This document shows positions 10,429 through 21,554 of a stretch of 64,000 nucleotides of DNA, piece after piece; the first letter of the stretch is position 1, and each line of letters begins with the position of its first letter. The stretch spans positions 1,490,965 to 1,554,964 of the forward strand of contig CM021320.1 in assembly GCA_010645155.1 (NCBI GenBank), in the 5' to 3' direction. The stretch comes from Tigriopus japonicus. Lineage: Eukaryota > Arthropoda > Copepoda > Harpacticoida > Harpacticidae. The notes beneath the pieces were generated by a model. It made no database searches. It was not told where the DNA came from and worked only from the letters and a program-made list of their open reading frames with translations. The translations under genes were made by a program, and so were the position numbers.

Positions 10429-13400
10429 CTAGTCTGAAGGCGAATCGGTAGACGCGAATGACGTCGACGAAGAGGAAGTACTCAATGATGACATAGTGCT
10501 TGTGGTTTCCGGTGAGATGGGGTCGTCCACAAGTTCTTCAATCTTGCTAGTAAAGTCCGCGTCATTCCAAGAAAATTTGTAATTCTTCTCGGACTTGCGC
10601 TGACTATCAATGTCGTCATAGCCCGCATGATTGCCAATCTGAAGTGAGACAAGACCAAATGAGTACATAGACGTACAAAACTATCAAGGTGTTACGTTGA
10701 ACTTACCATGAGGTTATAAAGCATATTTTGAAATTGTTGCTGACTCTCTGGGTCTTCAGGGGTTTTATCGTTGCTCGAACTGGAATCGTCGGAAAAATCA
10801 TCCAACAAATGAGCCGAGGTCACGAGTTTGACCTCAATTTGTCGACCTCCCGAATCGAAACCGGCTTTCACCAACTTATCCTTGATGGCTGATTCGAGAC
10901 GCTTCGTGACCTTTTGACTACTCGGCGATCCCTTCAATCCGGATACTTGCCGAGGATTGATGTCGGTTACTTTGATTTGAATGTTGTTTTTGGACTCTAT
11001 TGCGGTTTCGAGGATGTCCAAATCCTCTTTTTGACCCTCGTGAGGATCACGAATCTCTTCATCATCTGGCTCGTCTTCGAACTGACGACTCAAGTCCTTT
11101 TTGACTGATCGTTTGTTATCGTGCTTTAAGCTGTCCTTCATGAATGTTTCCATTTCAAGATCGTCCAGATCTTCAAGCTTCAAACTGTCGATTTCGTCTT
11201 GCTTTTCATCAATGACATCGTCCAAAGAAGAGATTTCTTCGTCGAGTTCGTTTATTTGGCCAGAGGTTTTGTCCAACTTATTCATCAAATCCTTGACGGT
11301 GGACAAATACTCTTCAATAACCGGATTAGAGTCTCCCACCATCTTGACACCAATTTCTTGCTCCGTTTCCTCGACAATATCTTTAAAGGAAGCTTCCACT
11401 TCTTGTTTGAACTCTTCACTTTCGGTGAAGGCTCGGATCTGCTCTTGTTCTTCAGGGTCCAGGGTTGATATCACTTTTTCCAGTTGTTGGTGCATTTCTT
11501 CTGGCGTTGTTATATCACTTCGAACTTTTCGTTCCATCTCCAGATTCTCGCGATCATCATCTTCTTCACTATTTTTGGATTGGCCATTTTCTTTTTCTTT
11601 GACTACGGAATCTTTTCGGTTAAGGTTCTTGAAAATTCGTTTGGACTTCTTTTCTGCCAAGACTGACTTCATTAGGGCCAAGTAGTTCTCTTTAGTCACT
11701 GGCACTCTTTTGGGACTCGAATCAAAGAGATCGTCAGCAAAGATCCGCTTGAAGGTGAATCCATTTTGACCCAGGGTTTCAAACGAGGAGCCGGATGAAG
11801 AGGTGAGCATGCTCTCCAGCTCCGAAGCCAGTTTTTCGGCCATTTTCATTTGCACCATTTCTTCCATGATCTGGAAACCTTCCTCACTATCCACATCGAT
11901 CCCACTTAGATCCTCGTCTTTTAACACTTCAAGCATTTTCTTTCTCTGTTTGGCCGCGTTCTCTAATGCCTTTTTTTTCTGGAGCTTCTGTTGAGCTATA
12001 ACACCAACATTTATAACGTCAAGTTTATCGCTTCCTCTACGAAGGACTATTCAAACGTACCTTCTTCGTATTTCAAGTACTTTTCGTACTCCCTCTCACT
12101 CAAAACGGGGAAACATGTGATGGCTTGCGGTTCAATCACGGGTGGAGGTTTCAGTTGTGGAAACGAGCAGATTTTGCTGGTGGCCACGGTCAGTACATAC
12201 TCACACGATACGGGTTCATCCACTTGCACAATCGCATCCACGATGGCATCCGAATTGCATATGAACTAATCGGAACAAATTGCTATTAAGATGATTTCTA
12301 CCAAAATCCTCTGGCTCTCTCTGAAGGACGAGGGTAGCGATATCAATCATGAATAGTAGTAGGAAGAAATCAATAGCGTTCTCCCGCAAATGAGACCTGG
12401 TCTTTGTTGAGTAGACTATGTTTGTCATTTTTAACTCAATCGAACATGGGATGCTCTCTTTAGTACACACCTTTGAGAATGACCCCGATGTTGCTCGAGT
12501 TGAAAATTGAAATGCATGGCCAACCCAATTCAATCCACGACTCATTGGTAGAAAATCACACTTGATCAATTCCTACAGGAAATCATCACTCTAATGGTTA
12601 GCCTCGTCGTCCAGAAATATCAGTGGTTCTGACTCCTACGTGTGGGTCTATTGTCCCACTTACCCGAACTTCCGTTTGTCGCAAGGCTCCTGTCAAATCG
12701 CAGGCCGACCCATTCAAATAGAACTGACTATGATGCTTCAAACCGGCCACGCCTTCGCCTTCCTTCCATTCATAATCATGGTCGTATTGGCCCAAAGACA
12801 TGATTTTACCCGAAGGTCGATTATCTGCCAAATCAAATTAAATTCGATTTGAATTCGAATGTCAATCTAAAGCTCAGGGTTCAAATCTAATCCCACCTTC
12901 CATATGGAACTGTCGGACCGTCTTGCCGTAACAGAACTCGTAGGTCCACCAATCCTTGGTCCTCAATAAACACGGGGCTTTTTCTAACGGGGTCAAGAGT
13001 TGATGGATATCTTGGGGCGGGATTTCGACCACGGGACCATTTTCCGCGCTTTCCAATGGAATCTCCGGGTTTGGATCGGTCTTCGGGATACGACAATGAT
13101 AACGCTGTCCGAATTTATTGATAATGGGCACCATCTCCGCCGTCTAAAAGAGTCAAATCATTTGATATCAAACCGATAAAGTCTACCCATTATAATTTTG
13201 TAAAGGTTGGTACTCGTTCATCGGGGGTGGGAACATCATCTCGAGGCTGTTCGGGCATGGGTGTGCCTTGGATGTCAATGTGGTAGTGAATATTGTCCAG
13301 TTCATAGCGATTGAGCCATCCCAAATGAGGCGTGTCGTGGGACGTGGGGGTGTCTTGAGCTTCGATCAAAGTGAATAATGTGCCGAGGGCTATCAACCCA

Positions 13401-13432
13401 TATCGAAACCCGGACATCTTGTCTGAGGTCAT
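10429..13432 (-). CDS. OS9: OS-9, ER quality-control lectin
   Basis: Six exons, 13432-13214, 13143-12897, 12824-12664, 12265-12061, 11995-10707 and 10638-10429, give 776 residues in frame. Residues 1-26 look like a signal peptide (FRYGLIALGTLFTL). Residues 80-235 form the mannose-6-phosphate receptor homology (MRH) domain: the diagnostic double Trp is at 138-139 (TKDWWTYEF), with Gln 151 (VRQFH), Arg 209 (TEVRF), Glu 226 and Tyr 232 (DEPVSCEY). These are the residues that bind trimmed mannose glycans. The long exon 5 encodes an acidic, coiled region as in known OS-9. OS-9 delivers misfolded glycoproteins to the SEL1L-HRD1 ubiquitin ligase. The protein is longer than human OS-9 (667). The C-terminal tail is Ser/Thr-rich. 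The donor of exon 1 (CGA before GTACCA) is weak but the only phase-compatible one. Confidence 0.94.
12368..12520. repeat. Dispersed repeat inside OS-9 intron
   Basis: The segment around GCAAATGAGACCTGG, AGTAGACTATG and ACTCAATCGAACATGG aligns with 55248-55331. The stretch GAGTTGAAAATTGAAAT near 12497 recurs exactly near 55497. In the 55 kb copy the two ends are partly inverted relative to each other, which suggests a foldback element. No coding capacity. Confidence 0.55.
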
Positions 13433-14979
13433 CCGGTGGGCCGGTCGTCGAATGAAACGCCCGGGACAGTCTCGAGAACGGGTGGGCGGGATGGGCGAGG
13501 CTGGAGGAACCGTGGATTGAAGTTTAGGCCAGAGAGAAGAGGTCGTTTTTGTGAGTAGGGAACGCCAGATCCCGGATCGATCGATCGGTGTGCCTTTTAG
13601 GGCACGTCAGTCACACTGAAAACAGTGACAAGTGATACACTAGGGATAAGAAACGGTTCTAAAGTCGAAGTTCGAGTCTGATGTTGAGTCGGGACTGAGA
13701 CGTCTCTAGTTGAGACTGAATTGACGAGCGAAAAATCGACTCCAAACCACACGAGTGTTTAAAAAACGGAAGTTGTACTTTCCCCCTTTTTTAAATAACT
13801 TACCCCTAAGATTTTAGAGGATTGGGTAGTACTCAATGGCCAAATCTGACCTCAGAAGTGGTAATTACCCAGCACCTGGTAACACTGCATTCAATGTCAT
13901 CAGAGTTCAATTTGTAGTTTTGGCCCTGGTACACATATTAATATCATTAATGTTTTTCATGAGTTTCAAATCGCTTCAAACGGTGCATTAACTCTGAAAC
14001 TACTTGAAATCCTGATGGTATCAGTTCCATTACCAGATCTGAACCAATGATTTCAATGTTGCCATATCTTTTCTAAGAAAAACCCTGGAAAGGTAGTAAA
14101 TTACGCCAGAAATTACTCCAAAAATTTTCTCAAGTTGCAAATTATCCATTTTGAGGGTAAAATTTCCCCAACATGTGGAGTGGCCTTAGACACAAAATAA
14201 TAAATCAAAGGCGCAGAACAGGCTTTAACAATACGACTTTTTAAAAAAGAAAAAGCCTTTTTTGCAAATATGTGGCTACTACAAGAAGTAAACTAGAATT
14301 TTGGGGATGAAAACTTTCGCCAAACTTGGCAAGCAATAAATATGAAAATCACAAAACACAAGGACAGATGAGAAGAACCAATTTAGATATCATGCATTTT
14401 TCTTCTATTTCTGCTTTTAATCTTATTTTATCAACGTCAATAAAAAATCTCCATTCAATGTTTTGGACTTGTCATGAAAATTTTAAATGTTTTTCAAAAT
14501 ATTTGGGTGTAGCATATTAACACTTTATCAACTAATCTTAAATCCTTTATATAATTTGTATCTAAATATTTTCGGCCGCTCTAGTCAGGTCTGGTTAAGT
14601 GTCCTGAAATCATTCCCCCATTTTTGACAAAAGATTAGTCCCTTTGTGTTATCTTTTCATTGGACAAAGAAACACATTTTGACCTAAAAACTAGATTTGG
14701 ACAAAAAATTTTAACCCAAGGAGGTTTGAAGGAACTTGGTTTCCTTTTTTCAGGTGTTGTTAAAATTAAGAAGTATTTCATCTTTTGGCAATGTTGGTTA
14801 TCATAGAAAATTTATTGAAATTTAACTTCTGCATATAAATGTCCCCAAATTTTAGAGTTTTGGTTAATATCCAACAGCCTAATTGGCTACCCAAATGATG
14901 TCAAAAAAGTCCCAGAAAATGGATTATCATTAGGCCTGGGAATTTGATGCAAAAAAACTATGCTTGCAATTGTGGGCCC

Positions 14980-15105
14980 TTATCTGCACTGATTTGGAAT
15001 TTGAAAACTTATTTTCACTGATTTGCATTTTAAGCACTTATTTGCACTGATTTGCATTTTGAACACTTATTTGCATCAATTTACAATTTGAGCGCATTGA
15101 TTTTG
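14980..15105. repeat. Degenerate tandem repeat of about 30 bp
   Basis: Four imperfect units share CACTTATTTGCACTGATTTG and similar words. There is no open frame or flanking element structure. Confidence 0.55.
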
Positions 15106-15942
15106 CAATTTGGAGACTTTTTCGGAAAATGAGTAAAGATATGTGAAAATGGTGCTCAAAAGACAAAAGATTGCAATTTTTAGCCACATAAATCATGAAT
15201 TGACAAACCAGAGCTTAAAAAACAAACCAAAGCATAAAATAAGTATTTTTTAAATATTTTTTTACAAATATTGGTGGAGTGCGAGGACGCAGACTTTAAC
15301 ACAAAATGTCCAGGAATGCGCCGCGAAATCTTGGAGCTCAAAAACTAGACGTGATTTTTTTTCAATTTTGGAACAGCACACTTGACATGGGAATGGTTGA
15401 AATTACGCCGCATATCACAAAGTACATGTAGCATTCAGTTTTCATGCAAAACCACATCCATTTTCAAAATTATAGATGCCGAAACTTGGTATTTTCTGGT
15501 TTCTTTCTTAATTTCCTGGACTAATTCGACTTTCAACCTCTTTAATTGAACCAAGGACATCTTAATTTCTCAGGACGAATTACAGAAATACAGCTTAAGG
15601 CCTGGCATTGTACTAAAATGAGAGGTTATTTCAAACCTGTAAATGTTCCGTTGAATTTTCGTTCTAGTAACTCGGCCTTAAGTGGCATTCTGTAATATGT
15701 CCTTCGTTGAGTCATCCTTGATTGAACTAATTGGCATGACGTCATCTAATTCAGCTGTGGGAACCAAGAAAAATAAACAAGCTCTACAAGGTCCATTACA
15801 GCATCTTTGAAATGTAATGGCATTATAGGTACTTTTCGAAAAAAGGAACTGTACTTTCGTTGATTGTAATTTCGTCATCACTGGCCTGGTCATTATTATA
15901 AGAACTGGTCACAGAAGTATAAAATGTGGTATTGGTGTACAG

Positions 15943-16173
15943 CAGGGGTCGGCAACCGTTTTAGTGTCAAGGCCAACCAAATTTGGTTTGATAAAGTCGG
16001 TGCCCACCATACAGATGGTGGCAGGTTCATGGGCCAACAAATTAACGATCAAAGACCTCTGGGACCACAAGTACAGTACTATGGATGTCTTTTGGGCCCA
16101 TTATTTTGGACTTTACTCATAGCTTGCGGGCCCACTGACGATTACCCCGCTGCCCACTGGTTGCCGACCCCTG
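15943..16173. mobile_element. hAT MITE with CAGGGGTCGGCAACC ends
   Basis: A 231-bp element whose ends are 15-bp perfect inverted repeats, CAGGGGTCGGCAACC. It is flanked by GTGTACAG on the left (15935-15942) and GTGTAGAG on the right (16174-16181), an 8-bp target duplication with one mismatch. Both ends and duplication length are typical of hAT elements. The interior frame of about 95 codons has no transposase motif, so the element is non-autonomous. Confidence 0.92.
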
Positions 16174-16741
16174 GTGTAGAGGCTCACCAGTCACCACAAC
16201 TTTCAGATTGAAAATGTAAATGTCGGATTAGCATGGAATTCTCATTCATCTAACAGATAGAAATCTCTGCAATATTTTGCAACACATCTTCGATTTTTTT
16301 TTAGCTGTAGAAAGATTTCCAATCAAAAAATTGTTCTTATTATTAAGCAACAGTGACTTAATGATTTTGCTAAAGATTTGACGTCACTGATGTTGGTAAC
16401 AAACAGATAACAAAGAAAGAGATAAATATTCAATGATTCATGCTCAAGTGTAAATTACCTATATTAGCGACCCTATATCAGTAGATTGGCCGACTTGAAC
16501 TAAATGGCACTTATATGTTTGGAGTTGGATTTTTGGCCGAGTTTTGCCATTTTGGTTTTCATGGCAAAAAATCTGACCACAACTAAACTTTTTAACAGGC
16601 AATAGACCTTATCTACCATAAAATATGGCAGCACTGCCAACATGAAATCCATTTTTATAACTATCAATGGAACTCGAAATTGAACTAGTTCAAGTGTTGC
16701 CAAATTAGTCCTTGTTTAAATCTTTTTAAGAAGTTCTTTAT

Positions 16742-17775
16742 ACTGATGGGGCTGATACCAGCAATGTCTCATACAGTTTGAGACCAGACCAATACAATAA
16801 AAGTCTCGCTGGTCTTGATTCCAACTTGAGACCAAGTGAGACATGCGAAGTGTTGCCAAAATTGCTTAAATTGGGTTTTGCTTTTTCTCTGGTGTTTACT
16901 GATGGGGCTGATACCAGCAATGTCTCATACAGTATGAGACCAGACCAATACAATGAAAGTCTCGCTGGTCTTGATTCCGACTTGAGACTAGTGATGGGGG
17001 GCAAACAAGAGATTGGGCAAGCTGTACTGGCACAGTGCTTGGGCTTGCTGAAGCTTGGCATAGCTTGGGTGTTTGTACAAGTACTTTTCCCAGCTAACAG
17101 GTTAGCCAAATTTGCCATGAACGAAGAATAAACTTGCCATCCGAATTTCACTAAACCAGGCTGATTCAGCTAAATAGGGCCCATACCATTGAAAGGATGT
17201 ATTTTTAAGAAAATTACACACTTCAATTCTCTCACATGGGGAAATACAGAAGATTTCGAGAATACTAAAAAAAGATTTGGCATTTTACTTTTCATGCCGG
17301 CAACTCTGAGTAAACGAGATTGTTCTGGAAGTGTGACTTCTAAATCTCGGTCTTGATTAGCCTCAAAAGTGCATTCATGTGTGGCCTAGAACCGAAACAA
17401 AAAAACACCATGGTTTTGCAAATGCTATCCAAATTGAAATATTTTTTGTATCACTTCCACTATTTATTGCTAAATTATTAAGGTCAAAAGATCATCGAAA
17501 ACACAACTTGACACTTTTTTCTTCTAAGTCACACTGCAAGTATTTTGACTCTTCAAAGAGCAACTGCCGGCAACTGCATCTTCCAATGTTCCTTGAGCTT
17601 GCCAAGTGTATTGGTGTATTGCCCAAGTAATGCTTGTCAACAACTTCTTCTTGGGTGTCTGTGATGACTCATTACTTGCCCAAGTCACATCACTACTTGA
17701 GACCAAGTGAGAAATGTGAAGTGTTGCCAAAATTGCTCAAATTAGGTTTTGCTTTTTTCTCTGGTGTTCGATCGG
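16742..17775. repeat. 156-bp tandem duplication split by a transposon
   Basis: Unit one runs from 16742 to 16897. Unit two starts at 16898 with the same ACTGATGGGGCTGATACC, stops at 16988, and resumes after the inserted element at 17696-17703 with the duplicated octamer CTTGAGAC, continuing to about 17767. The two units differ at only a few positions. The duplication therefore predates the insertion. Confidence 0.88.
16989..17695. mobile_element. Nested hAT element, family A copy 1
   Basis: A 707-bp element beginning TAGTGATGGG and ending CATCACTA, with the perfect 8-bp target duplication CTTGAGAC at 16981-16988 and 17696-17703. Its sequence closely matches 27313-28031 over the whole length. 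GCTTG/CAAGC words are frequent near the left end. No transposase frame is present. It sits inside the larger element 16741-19043. Confidence 0.95.
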
Positions 17776-19086
17776 TTTCAGTTTGAAGGCACGAAATATC
17801 TAGATTTATTTTTCCGTTGTTTTTTTAAACTTAAACAATATAAATTTCAAAGCAAGGAACAGCTCGTTTATTCCACAACTTGGCATAACATGTTGGCTTC
17901 AGAGTTTTAAAGAAAAATACCTCAAGAACCGTTGAAAGTGTGACGTGAAATCTTTTTCATTAACACAAAAACTCATGTTACATCCTCCAAATTGTCGGAG
18001 AATATTTCATTTAACGATTGCTTATGTTATTATGTTGCAACGCAAGATTTTATTTAACTTGTTAGTGCACAGTTATTATTTGAAATTTTCCATTTGCTAA
18101 AGCCCATCAACATTGAAATCAGGTGGCAAATCACGACATTATTACCACATTCTAGTCAACCTGGCTAAGAAGTGTGACTAGCAACTAAGATTTGAATATC
18201 AAAGGAACCATATTGAAACAGACAATATCAGTCAAAAAGCTATTTGATACGGCGTCAATAAAGGTCATGGTCTCCATGTATATTAGAAATACCTCAAAAG
18301 AGAGTTAGATTTCGATTACACGCTTTAACAAAATTGTTAAACACGAATAGGTTCAATCGTTGGCAGACACCTTTTGTAGCTGTCATTTCGTTCGTAAGAC
18401 TCATTAACTTCTATTAATACTAGACCGAGTGTAAGCCTAAAAATGTGTCTCCAGTCGCCAATTGTTGAGCGGACAAAAGTGCGGGAACATTTGAAATGTG
18501 TGACCTGGCAAATGTCAACCATGCAAGTGATGAGTCAAATGTGGATATCAGTAAAGTTTTTGGGTCATTCTTTGTTATTGCTGGTGGTCACTTTCGTGAA
18601 AGAACCAAAGACGTCAATTGGTGACCTTGCCATGAATATGAGTACTACAACTAGGAACTTTTTTGACAATACGTTGAATAAGTCATTGGTGGGAAGAACA
18701 CAAATTTAAGCTTTTGCATTATGGAGGGTTAATCCAATGCATAAATGGACAAAAACTGACTTGTGGCTTCAAGAACGAGTATTGAAAAGTTGGCCTCGAT
18801 TCGCATGTTTGGTCACACTAACTGTCCGCTCAACAGTTGTGAGGGCGACATTTTCCTCATGAATTCAACGCATTCCTCCCCGCTTGCCAAATCAGCCAGG
18901 CTAAAGCTTGCACGCTATCTAGTGATTATAACTGATCTAAGCTAAGACTTGATACAGTATTGATGCCAGCTTCTGAGAGATATTAATTGAGACCGGCATC
19001 AGTTGGTCTCATGTATTGGAAATGCCGTCTCGTCTCATCACTAGTTCTTTACAACTTGCCGTTTTTAATAGGGATATACTTCCGAG

Positions 19087-20507
19087 CAGGGTTGCCAACT
19101 GGCGATTTCTATCGCCAGATTTCACGAATCTGGCGATTTTGAAACGTGTCTGGCGATAGAAAAATTAATCTGGCGAAATCAGCTGATCTGGCGATAAATC
19201 TGGCGATTTTCATATCACTGGCGATAAATCTGGCGATTTTTGGATTTCTGGCGATAAATCTGGCGATTTTTGTATTTCTGGCGATAAATCTGGTGATTTT
19301 TGTATTTCTGGCGATAAAACTGGCGATTTTTGTATTTCTGGCGATAAATCTGGCGATTTTTGTATTTCTGGCGACAAATTGGCCGAATTGGGCAAATTTG
19401 GCGAAACATTAAGCGAAATTGGGGAAATTTGGCGAAAAAAATGGTAAAATCGCCCATTTTTGTCGATAACGTAGGCAAATTTTAATTCTCTCTTTATGAT
19501 TTTGACTTTTATTCTGACTGAAAACCAAGGATTAAATATTTTAGATGACAATCACTAAAGGGGAAGAGCTTTGACCAAAGTATTGTTTCTTGATTTGATT
19601 GTGCTTTTACCAAGAACATGAAAATTTTGTTTCACTATTCTGATGTAGAACTTACTTCCTCCCTCTTTGCGACGAATCTGTCCATTAGACGACTTGTTAT
19701 CCACTATCTGTGCCATGTCCTAAGGGCAGGGCATGGGGCATGCCCTTTATGGGGCACCTAATTCCAACCCCCTTACAGACCGATGTTGTTATTAGGCATG
19801 ACTTTTCCCCACACGGGTTTTCCAATTTGATTTCCTAATGGTAGGGCCAATTGAAATCCTAAATAAATTGTTCATCCTATTATTTTGCGATTGCGCCCGT
19901 TTGGTTTTGGTTACGCCCTCTTTATGGTTTACTACTCAATATATTATCATATGGTCAAATTATAGGGCAAGAACAATGTCATTGATATAAAAATGTATTT
20001 TTTTACTTTTTGAGTGATCACGTCACATTTGTGAGATTTTTTAATGGCAATTGGTCAGATTTTGTTAACGTAATAATAATACCATTAACATTGCTTTTTA
20101 AGAGATATAAATTTCATGGCATTTCAGAAAAGAGTCCAAAAGATTTTGCTTCTTGGCATCAATAAAATTTCAATTTTGTTCACAAATTACAAACTGAAAC
20201 GCGTTTTAAGTGCTACAAATGAAAATTTATGAAGGAAAGTCAATATGGTGGCATTCCGTTTTTCTTCGAGAACTTTTGTTATGAAATGTGTATCAAAAGA
20301 TTAAAGTTGAAAAGCAAAACTGAAGAACTGACCATTTGAGGCATTCCTTGAAGATTACTTCAGCATGATTGACTATTTATGTACTTAAGGTTGTTAGTTA
20401 AAAGAAATTTGGCGAAAATCTGGCGATTTTTCAAATGAGGTGGCGAATTCTGGCGAATTTCGGTGGCAAATCTGGCGATAAGAGCCGTCGAAGACCTGGC
20501 AACCCTG
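19087..20507. mobile_element. hAT element carrying a CTGGCGA minisatellite
   Basis: A 1421-bp element with 11-bp perfect terminal inverted repeats, CAGGGTTGCCA, and a perfect 8-bp target duplication CTTCCGAG (19079-19086 and 20508-20515). The left 300 bp is packed with CTGGCGA words (at least 16 direct copies by eye), partly ordered into a 30-bp tandem unit. Three more copies stand in the right end. No transposase is readable. The long frames crossing the array on both strands are by-products of the 30-bp period. Confidence 0.95.
19200..19382. repeat. 30-bp minisatellite inside the hAT element
   Basis: The unit consists of CTGGCGATTTTTGTATTT followed by CTGGCGATAAAT, repeated about six times with few changes. 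Since 30 is a multiple of three, open frames run through it and spell repeated decapeptides such as LAINLAIFVF. I consider these non-coding. Confidence 0.9.
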
Positions 20508-20515
20508 CTTCCGAG

Positions 20516-20958
20516 TACTGATGGGATTTCTCAAGCTATCAAGCACTTCAATTTTTCAAGCTGGGCTTTTTTCCATTTCAGCTGCCTCAAGCAAAACCAA
20601 GCATTCAAGCCACAGGGCTCAGAGAACCTTTGGTGAATAGCAGGGTTGCCAAGCTATTTGTTGTCCTTTTTGCCTGATCTAAATATAGAGGCAGAAACTC
20701 TTATGCTGTTGCAAAATTTGCCATTTTTTCCCAGATTTTTTAAGATATTTACCTTCCTAGGGGCTAAATGAAGCATGCTTAGTTAAACTTGAGTACAAAC
20801 TATTTTACTCCATTTCCAGTGGCCAACAAATTGAATTTTAACTGACAAGCCTGACATTGGGTGAAGGTGCTTGAAACTGCTTGCAAGCTTTCAAGCACAG
20901 CTGAAAACTGTTGCTTGGTCCAAACTCCTCTTCAAGCTGCAGCTTGTGCCCATCAGTA
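20516..20958. mobile_element. Small hAT element abutting the previous one
   Basis: A 443-bp element with inverted ends TACTGATGGG, flanked by CTTCCGAG at 20508-20515 and 20959-20966. The left flank is also the right target duplication of the 19087-20507 element, so this element inserted into that very copy. CAAGC/GCTTG words are dense throughout. A solitary CAGGGTTGCC at 20641 recalls the end of the neighbouring family but has no partner. Confidence 0.9.
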
Positions 20959-20966
20959 CTTCCGAG

Positions 20967-21554
20967 TCAAAACTGGCAGCCCTCCTGGTTCGAAACACAT
21001 CCCCACTAAACGGTGGTTCTTAGGGATGTAAACAAGTCTTTGCAATGACTTGTTTGACTCGAATTGCCGACTTTGAGATAGGCATTCCTATGTTGATTAC
21101 ATAAAACACCTCTTCAACTTTTAAAGAATTTTTTTAACTCGAAAACACACATTTTCCGCTTTAAAATCATAACACAACTCATCTAATTATTGACTACGCT
21201 TGCTTATTTCTTTTAAGTTAATGACTCGTACTTATTGTAGTTAACACATATTGTACTTGCTAGTAGTGCTCGTAACCCTAAAACATCTTTACGTAGCACA
21301 TCCAGTCGTTCTTTTGCCAAACCAAACCCGCCAATGCGAAAAGGGGGGTAATTTCATTCATCTGGCCTAATGGCCAAATACAACTTGGCCACACTTCACG
21401 TGCGTATCTCAGGTTACGTCGAATCGTAACGTCAACAAACTCAACACGCACGACACTAGCAAACAAAGAAAAGAATCGTTCAGTTGGACGCCTCCCTATC
21501 TTAGCTTCAGACCCCTACTTCACCCTCGTTCTCTTCCTCTAACTTTGCCCGTAG
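20967..21554. other. Region upstream of the NYN gene; missing first exon
   Basis: The first identified exon of the NYN gene begins at a splice acceptor (21555), so an earlier exon must lie upstream. The frame stays open backwards to about 21425 but contains no ATG. I could not identify the first exon or promoter. Confidence 0.4.

Larger units (their letters stand above)
13433..16740. other. Intergenic stretch upstream of OS-9
   Basis: No gene is supported. It includes an AT-rich part (13780-15700), a degenerate tandem array around 14980-15100 built on TTTGCACTGATTTGCATTTT-like units of about 30 bp, and one hAT MITE (15943-16173). The first few hundred bases adjoin the OS-9 start and must hold its promoter, but no TATA box or other clear signal is visible. 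Confidence 0.5.
16741..19043. mobile_element. Large non-autonomous hAT element (outer element)
   Basis: The ends read TACTGATGGG on the left and, on the opposite strand, TAGTGATGAG on the right. The flanking octamer GTTCTTTA is repeated perfectly at 16733-16740 and 19044-19051. Inside the left end lies a 156-bp tandem duplication (units starting at 16742 and 16898). The second unit is interrupted by another hAT element (16989-17695). GTCTC/GAGAC words cluster near both ends, as expected of subterminal transposase sites. The interior contains an inverted repeat (18455-18852) but no recognisable transposase. Confidence 0.88.

Noticed and set aside
11101..11685. 194-codon plus-strand Ser-rich frame
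   Set aside because: It is the antisense of the acidic coiled region of OS-9 exon 5; Glu/Asp codons give Ser/Phe on the other strand.
12216..12569. 117-codon minus-strand frame over an OS-9 intron and exon 4
   Set aside because: It reads exon 4 in the wrong frame; the correct frame (FICNSDAIVD and DEPVSCEY) matches OS-9 and splices in phase.
19146..19551. Long repetitive open frames on both strands across the CTGGCGA array
   Set aside because: The 30-bp period is a multiple of three, so frames stay open automatically; they lie within a hAT element and have no independent start context or homology.
20641..20651. Another hAT element starting at the CAGGGTTGCC of 20641
   Set aside because: No matching right end or 8-bp duplication of GTGAATAG is found downstream within the enclosing element.
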